64,000 nucleotides of DNA from Sodaliphilus pleomorphus (GTDB lineage Bacteria > Bacteroidota > Bacteroidia > Bacteroidales > Muribaculaceae). Position 1 is the first letter of the stretch. Every line of letters starts with the position of its first letter. The position numbers and the translations under genes are program-made. The stretch spans positions 868,001 through 932,000 of the forward strand of contig NZ_CP045696.1 of the NCBI RefSeq assembly GCF_009676955.1. Direction: 5' to 3'. This document shows positions 60,458 through 64,000 of this stretch, piece after piece. The notes below the pieces were generated by a model, which searched no databases, was not told where the DNA came from, and saw only the letters and a list, made by a program, of their open reading frames with translations.

Positions 60458-60597
60458 CCACATATTTTTAGGGTAAAAGCAGATTGATGCATTATTGCTT
60501 ATTTGAAATTATCCCAGAGGCCGAGATGGCCAAAACTAAAACAACTTATTTAAAAAAAAACAAACATTTGTATTAACCATTAAAAGACTCCAGCAAT

Positions 60598-62010
60598 ATG
60601 GATGAGAATTTAGAGAAGAAGCCGAAAAGACCGCGCATAAGCGAGGCCAAGCCAGCGATCGAAGACAACGAGTCGCCTCGTTACGAGAGACCCGATTACA
60701 GTCGTGAAACACAAGACAACCAAGGCCATGGCAGCTACCAGCCCCGATACAACCGCCCAAGCTACGGCGGCTACAACCAGCAGCGCGGCTATCAGCCACG
60801 TGGCGGCTATCAGCCACGCTACCAATCCAATCATTACAACAACCATCAGGCACCAGGCAAACAGCCCGACAATGCTGCCGGCGCAGCCGATGCCCAGGCA
60901 CAGCAGCCCCAGCAAGATGGCTACCAGCCACGCCAGCAGGGTGGCTACCAGCAGCGCGGCGGCTACCAGCCACGTCAGCAGGGTGGCTACCAGCAGCGCG
61001 GTGGCTACCAGCCACGTCAGCAAGGCGGCTACCAGCCACGTCAGCAGGGCGGCTACCGCCAGCAGGGTGGCTACCAGCGTGGCCCACAACAGGGCGGTTA
61101 CCAGCAGCGCGGATATCGCCAGCAGGGTGGCTACCAGCAGCGCGGCGGCTACCAGCAGCGTGGCCCGCAGCAAGGCGGCTACAAGCGCGGCCCGCAGCAA
61201 GGCAAGCACATGCAGCAGGGTCCACGCCCGCAGATGCGATTCACACCGCGTCCGCAGCCTGTGGAATATGAGCAGCCCATCATCGATCCCAACACGCAGA
61301 TACGTCTCAACAAGTTTATGGCCAATGCCGGCGTGTGCTCGCGTCGCGAGGCCGACGAGCTGATACAGAAGGGCCTGATCAAGGTGAACGGCGAGGTTGT
61401 GACCGAGCTTGGCGTGAAAATCACCCCTAAGGACACCGTAGAGTATGACGGCAAGGAGGTGATGAGCGAGCGCAAAGTCTACATCCTGCTCAACAAGCCC
61501 AAAGACACGGTGACCACCAGCGACGACCCCAACGGCCGCAAGACCGTGATGGACCTGGTGAAGGGCGCCTGCGAGGAGCGCATCTACCCAGTGGGGCGCC
61601 TCGACCGCAACACCACAGGCGTGCTGCTGCTCACCAACGACGGCGACCTGGCCTCTAAACTCACCCATCCAAAATATGTAAAGAAGAAAATCTACCAAGT
61701 GTGGACCGACAAGCCCATCAGCGAGGAAGACATGCAGCACATCGCCGACGGCGTTGAGCTCGACGACGGGCCCATCCACGCCGATGCCGTGAGCTACGTC
61801 TCGCCCACCGACCGCAAGCAGGCCGGCATCGAGATACACTCGGGCCGCAACCGTGTGGTGCGCCGCATCTTTGAGTCGCTGGGCTACCACGTGGTGAAGC
61901 TCGACCGCGTGTACTTTGCAGGTCTCACCAAGAAGAACCTGCCTCGCGGCCGCTGGCGCTACCTCACTCAGGAAGAAGTCAACTTCTTGAAGCAGGGCAG
62001 CTTTGAGTAG
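60598..62010 (+). CDS. RsuA/RluB-family rRNA pseudouridine synthase with low-complexity N-terminus
   Basis: 470 residues. The first about 220 are low-complexity: after a Lys/Arg/Pro start come about a dozen GGYQ-type units (GGYQQRGGYQPRQQ and variants), intrinsically disordered. Then an S4 RNA-binding domain (RLNKFMANAGVCSRREADEL) and the synthase with catalytic Asp in PVGRLDRNTTGVLLLTNDG, ending RGRWRYLTQEEVNFLKQ. It isomerises uridine in rRNA. Many Bacteroidota homologues carry a basic, disordered extension, but a tandem array of this regularity is striking. Confidence 0.92.
   Translation: MDENLEKKPKRPRISEAKPAIEDNESPRYERPDYSRETQDNQGHGSYQPRYNRPSYGGYNQQRGYQPRGGYQPRYQSNHYNNHQAPGKQPDNAAGAADAQAQQPQQDGYQPRQQGGYQQRGGYQPRQQGGYQQRGGYQPRQQGGYQPRQQGGYRQQGGYQRGPQQGGYQQRGYRQQGGYQQRGGYQQRGPQQGGYKRGPQQGKHMQQGPRPQMRFTPRPQPVEYEQPIIDPNTQIRLNKFMANAGVCSRREADELIQKGLIKVNGEVVTELGVKITPKDTVEYDGKEVMSERKVYILLNKPKDTVTTSDDPNGRKTVMDLVKGACEERIYPVGRLDRNTTGVLLLTNDGDLASKLTHPKYVKKKIYQVWTDKPISEEDMQHIADGVELDDGPIHADAVSYVSPTDRKQAGIEIHSGRNRVVRRIFESLGYHVVKLDRVYFAGLTKKNLPRGRWRYLTQEEVNFLKQGSFE
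60910..61215 (+). repeat. in-frame tandem repeat in the pseudouridine synthase gene
   Basis: Imperfect repeats of about 27-36 bases around GGTGGCTACCAGC(A/C)(A/G)CG, all multiples of three, encoding GGYQ(Q/P)R units. High identity between units suggests recent slippage, so length variation among strains is likely. Confidence 0.8.
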
Positions 62011-62133
62011 GAGCCACCCACACACAACCGCACGGCACCGCACGCACACAAGCGCGGTGCCGCAGTTGTAACACACACACACTCAACACACCGAGAAAAA
62101 AATAAAACAAAAACACAATATTCACAACATAGT

Positions 62134-63537
62134 ATGGAAATACAACGAACCAAGATTGTCGACATCTTCGACCCCGCGCTTGTGGGCAAGAAGGTGTGTG
62201 TGAAGGGCTGGGTGCGCACGCGCCGCGGCAACAAGCACGTGCAATTTGTCGCGCTCAACGACGGCTCGACAATCAACAACATCCAAATCGTGATCGACCT
62301 CGAGAAGTTTGGCGACGAGGAGCTCAAGCCCATCACCACAGGCGCAAGCCTGCACGTCGAGGGACTGCTGGTAGAATCGCAAGGCAAGGGCCAGAATGTG
62401 GAGATACAGGCCGAGAGCATCGAGATCTACGGCACAGCCGACCCTGCCGAGTACCCCCTGCAGAAGAAAGGTCACACCTTTGAGTTTCTGCGCGAGAAGG
62501 CGCACCTGCGCATGCGCACCAACACCTTCGGCGCCGTGATGCGCATACGCCACCACCTGGCCTTTGCCATTCACAAGTACTTCAACGACCACGGTTTCTT
62601 CTATCTCAACACGCCGCTCATCACCGAGAGCGATGCCGAGGGTGCCGGCGACATGTTTCAGGTGACCACGCTCGACCTCGACAACCTGCCCAAGACCGAC
62701 GACGGCAAGGTCGACTACAGCCAGGACTTCTTCGGCAAGCACACCAGCCTCACCGTGAGCGGACAGCTCGAGGGCGAGCTGGGTGCCACGGCACTGGGCG
62801 CCATCTACACCTTCGGCCCCACCTTCCGCGCCGAGCAGAGCAACACGCCCCGCCACCTGGCCGAGTTCTGGATGATAGAGCCCGAAATCGCCTTCTTGCA
62901 GCTCGACGGCCTCATGGCACTCGAGGAGGACTTCATCAAGTACTGCGTGAAATATGCCCTCGACCACTGCGCCGACGACCTGGCCTTCCTCAACAAGATG
63001 ATCGACAACAGCCTCATCGAGCGGCTCGAGGGCGTGCTCAAGGAAGACTTTGTGCACCTGCCCTACACCGAGGGTGTGAAGATACTGGAAGAGGCACAGC
63101 AGAAGGGGCACAAGTTTGAGTTCCCCGTGAGCTGGGGCACCGACCTGGCCAGCGAGCATGAGCGCTACCTGGTGGAGGAACACTTCAAGAAGCCGGTGAT
63201 CATGATCAACTATCCCAAGGACATCAAGGCCTTCTACATGAAGCAGAACGACGATGGCAAGACCATGCAGGGCACCGATGTGCTCTTCCCGCAGATAGGC
63301 GAGATCATAGGCGGCTCGGTGCGTGAGGAAAACTACGACAAGCTCATGGCCGAGATCAACCGTCGCCACATGGGCACCAAGAGCCTGTGGTGGTATCTCG
63401 AGACCCGCAAGTTTGGCACTGTGCCTCACGCCGGCTTCGGTCTGGGCTTTGAGCGCCTGGTGCTCTTTGTGACGGGCATGCAGAACATACGCGACGTGAT
63501 TCCCTTCCCGCGCACGCCCAACAACGCCGAGTTTTAG
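62134..63537 (+). CDS. asnS: asparagine-tRNA ligase
   Basis: 467 residues. N-terminal OB-fold anticodon-binding domain ([20 protein letters not shown]), class II motif 1 around [19 protein letters not shown], motif 2 [20 protein letters not shown] and motif 3 [20 protein letters not shown]. Charges tRNA-Asn. It follows the pseudouridine synthase gene by 123 bases and ends at a strong terminator. Confidence 0.97.
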   Translation: MEIQRTKIVDIFDPALVGKKVCVKGWVRTRRGNKHVQFVALNDGSTINNIQIVIDLEKFGDEELKPITTGASLHVEGLLVESQGKGQNVEIQAESIEIYGTADPAEYPLQKKGHTFEFLREKAHLRMRTNTFGAVMRIRHHLAFAIHKYFNDHGFFYLNTPLITESDAEGAGDMFQVTTLDLDNLPKTDDGKVDYSQDFFGKHTSLTVSGQLEGELGATALGAIYTFGPTFRAEQSNTPRHLAEFWMIEPEIAFLQLDGLMALEEDFIKYCVKYALDHCADDLAFLNKMIDNSLIERLEGVLKEDFVHLPYTEGVKILEEAQQKGHKFEFPVSWGTDLASEHERYLVEEHFKKPVIMINYPKDIKAFYMKQNDDGKTMQGTDVLFPQIGEIIGGSVREENYDKLMAEINRRHMGTKSLWWYLETRKFGTVPHAGFGLGFERLVLFVTGMQNIRDVIPFPRTPNNAEF

Positions 63538-63565
63538 ATTCACATTCTTATCAATATTGCTCATC

Positions 63566-63608
63566 GAGGCAGCCATGGCAAGAACGGCCATGGCTGCCTC
63601 TTTTCTTT
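63566..63608 (+). terminator. intrinsic terminator after asnS
   Basis: GAGGCAGCCATGGC (63566-63579), loop, GGCCATGGCTGCCTC (63586-63600), TTTTCTTT. Confidence 0.9.
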
Positions 63609-63920
63609 ACAGCATCAATCAAAAAAAAGAGAATTTATTTCCTGCCTCATCGTTGTGTAGCCCGTTTTTCACAATGCCCCCGTCGTTGCGGCAAAAAGAA
63701 ACAAGAGGAAGACGAAAAGACAAAAAGTAAACAGTTTATAATTCTGAAATATCAAAGAATAGTAAAAATATAATTCTGTGTTTTATCTATTTTGCAGACA
63801 ATATATAAATTATTTACTTATTTCATCAGAACTATTGCACGGCATGATTATTTGATAGAACTTTGCAATGTCGAAATGATAAAAACGCAATCTATAACAA
63901 ACATAAAAAAAGACAACAAT
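63609..63920. other. upstream region of metY
   Basis: About 310 AT-rich bases. A promoter candidate ATTG (63834-63837), 20 bases, GAACTTTG (63858-63865) with one mismatch lies 55 bases before the ATG. I looked for a SAM or other sulfur riboswitch and saw none. Confidence 0.45.
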
Positions 63921-64000
63921 ATGAGCAACGAGAACAAGAAACTGCATTTTGAGACTCTGCAACTGCATGTGGGCCAAGAAGAGGCCGACCCTGTGACCAA
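63921..64000 (+). CDS. metY: O-acetylhomoserine sulfhydrylase, 5' end only
   Basis: First 26 residues, cut by the window edge: MSNENKKLHFETLQLHVGQ then EEADPVT. LHFETLQLHVGQE is the typical start of O-acetylhomoserine aminocarboxypropyltransferase (MetY), a PLP enzyme making homocysteine from O-acetylhomoserine and sulfide. The PLP site lies outside the window. Identification rests on the N-terminal phrase alone. Confidence 0.72.
   Translation, partial: MSNENKKLHFETLQLHVGQEEADPVT

Noticed and set aside
63609..63920. SAM or other sulfur riboswitch upstream of metY
   Set aside because: The region is AT-rich and I find none of the conserved aptamer cores; a plain promoter candidate is enough.
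1..64000. CRISPR array, rRNA operon, prophage or conjugative element
   Set aside because: No regularly spaced repeats, no 16S/23S-like sequence and no cluster of phage structural or tra genes was seen. The single IS30 element and the hsd recombinase do not form part of a larger element.

Overview
The window reads as chromosome of a Bacteroidales bacterium, probably a GC-rich gut lineage of the Muribaculaceae or Prevotellaceae type; the genus cannot be fixed by eye. Evidence: promoters of the Bacteroidota sigma factor type (TTTG-like -33 box, about 20 bases, TAnnTTTG) stand before many genes; there is a TonB-dependent receptor, a DUF4270 lipoprotein, DUF4492-cydAB, a T9SS-like C-terminal domain and a 30-residue COX24-domain protein.

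Layout. 0-8.9 kb: 3' end of an M3 peptidase, a YidE/AspT-type transporter, a secreted M64 peptidase, and convergent pnp and RNase E/G genes sharing a two-way terminator. 8.9-13.1 kb: COX24-domain protein, HU, a small outer-membrane barrel, then cysK behind a cysteine-rich leader ORF, and a YjjG-type phosphatase. 13.2-16.5 kb: secreted proteins with an ECF sigma factor and a coupled membrane partner. 16.7-20 kb: membrane protein plus XRE regulator, TauE exporter, NlpE-like lipoprotein, FMN-dependent alpha-hydroxy-acid oxidase. 20.3-23.4 kb: a TPP riboswitch controls a thiamine TonB receptor and PnuT. 23.5-28.5 kb: two secreted proteins, an intact IS30-family element, two glycosyltransferases.

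28.7-37.9 kb is an AT-richer island carrying a type I restriction-modification system (hsdR, hsdM, hsdS). It has a silent N-half and a silent C-half of hsdS on the opposite strand, a tyrosine recombinase, and four copies of a 14-bp site in alternating orientation. This is a DNA-inversion specificity switch. 38-51.2 kb returns to core genes: DUF4492-cydA-cydB, LemA-DUF3137, patatin, esterase, purB, cutC, a GT5-only glycogen/starch synthase and a DUF4270 lipoprotein.

51.8-55.1 kb is a second accessory patch after a tRNA-Thr. It holds an autoregulated HTH-DUF3791 / DUF3990 (ADP-ribosyltransferase-like) / small-protein toxin-antitoxin module, a 394-bp direct repeat pair, a decayed IS30 relative and an orphan lipoprotein. 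55.1-64 kb: purN, tRNA-His, nagA, a 659-residue protein of unknown role, a second decayed IS30 copy, tRNA-Val, a pseudouridine synthase with a long Gly/Gln/Tyr/Arg-rich N-terminus, asnS and the start of metY.

Strongest candidates for something undescribed: the polycysteine leader peptide and structured leader before cysK; the four-site hsdS inverton; the three-gene toxin-antitoxin operon; and the hairpin-plus-IS30 repeat present twice.
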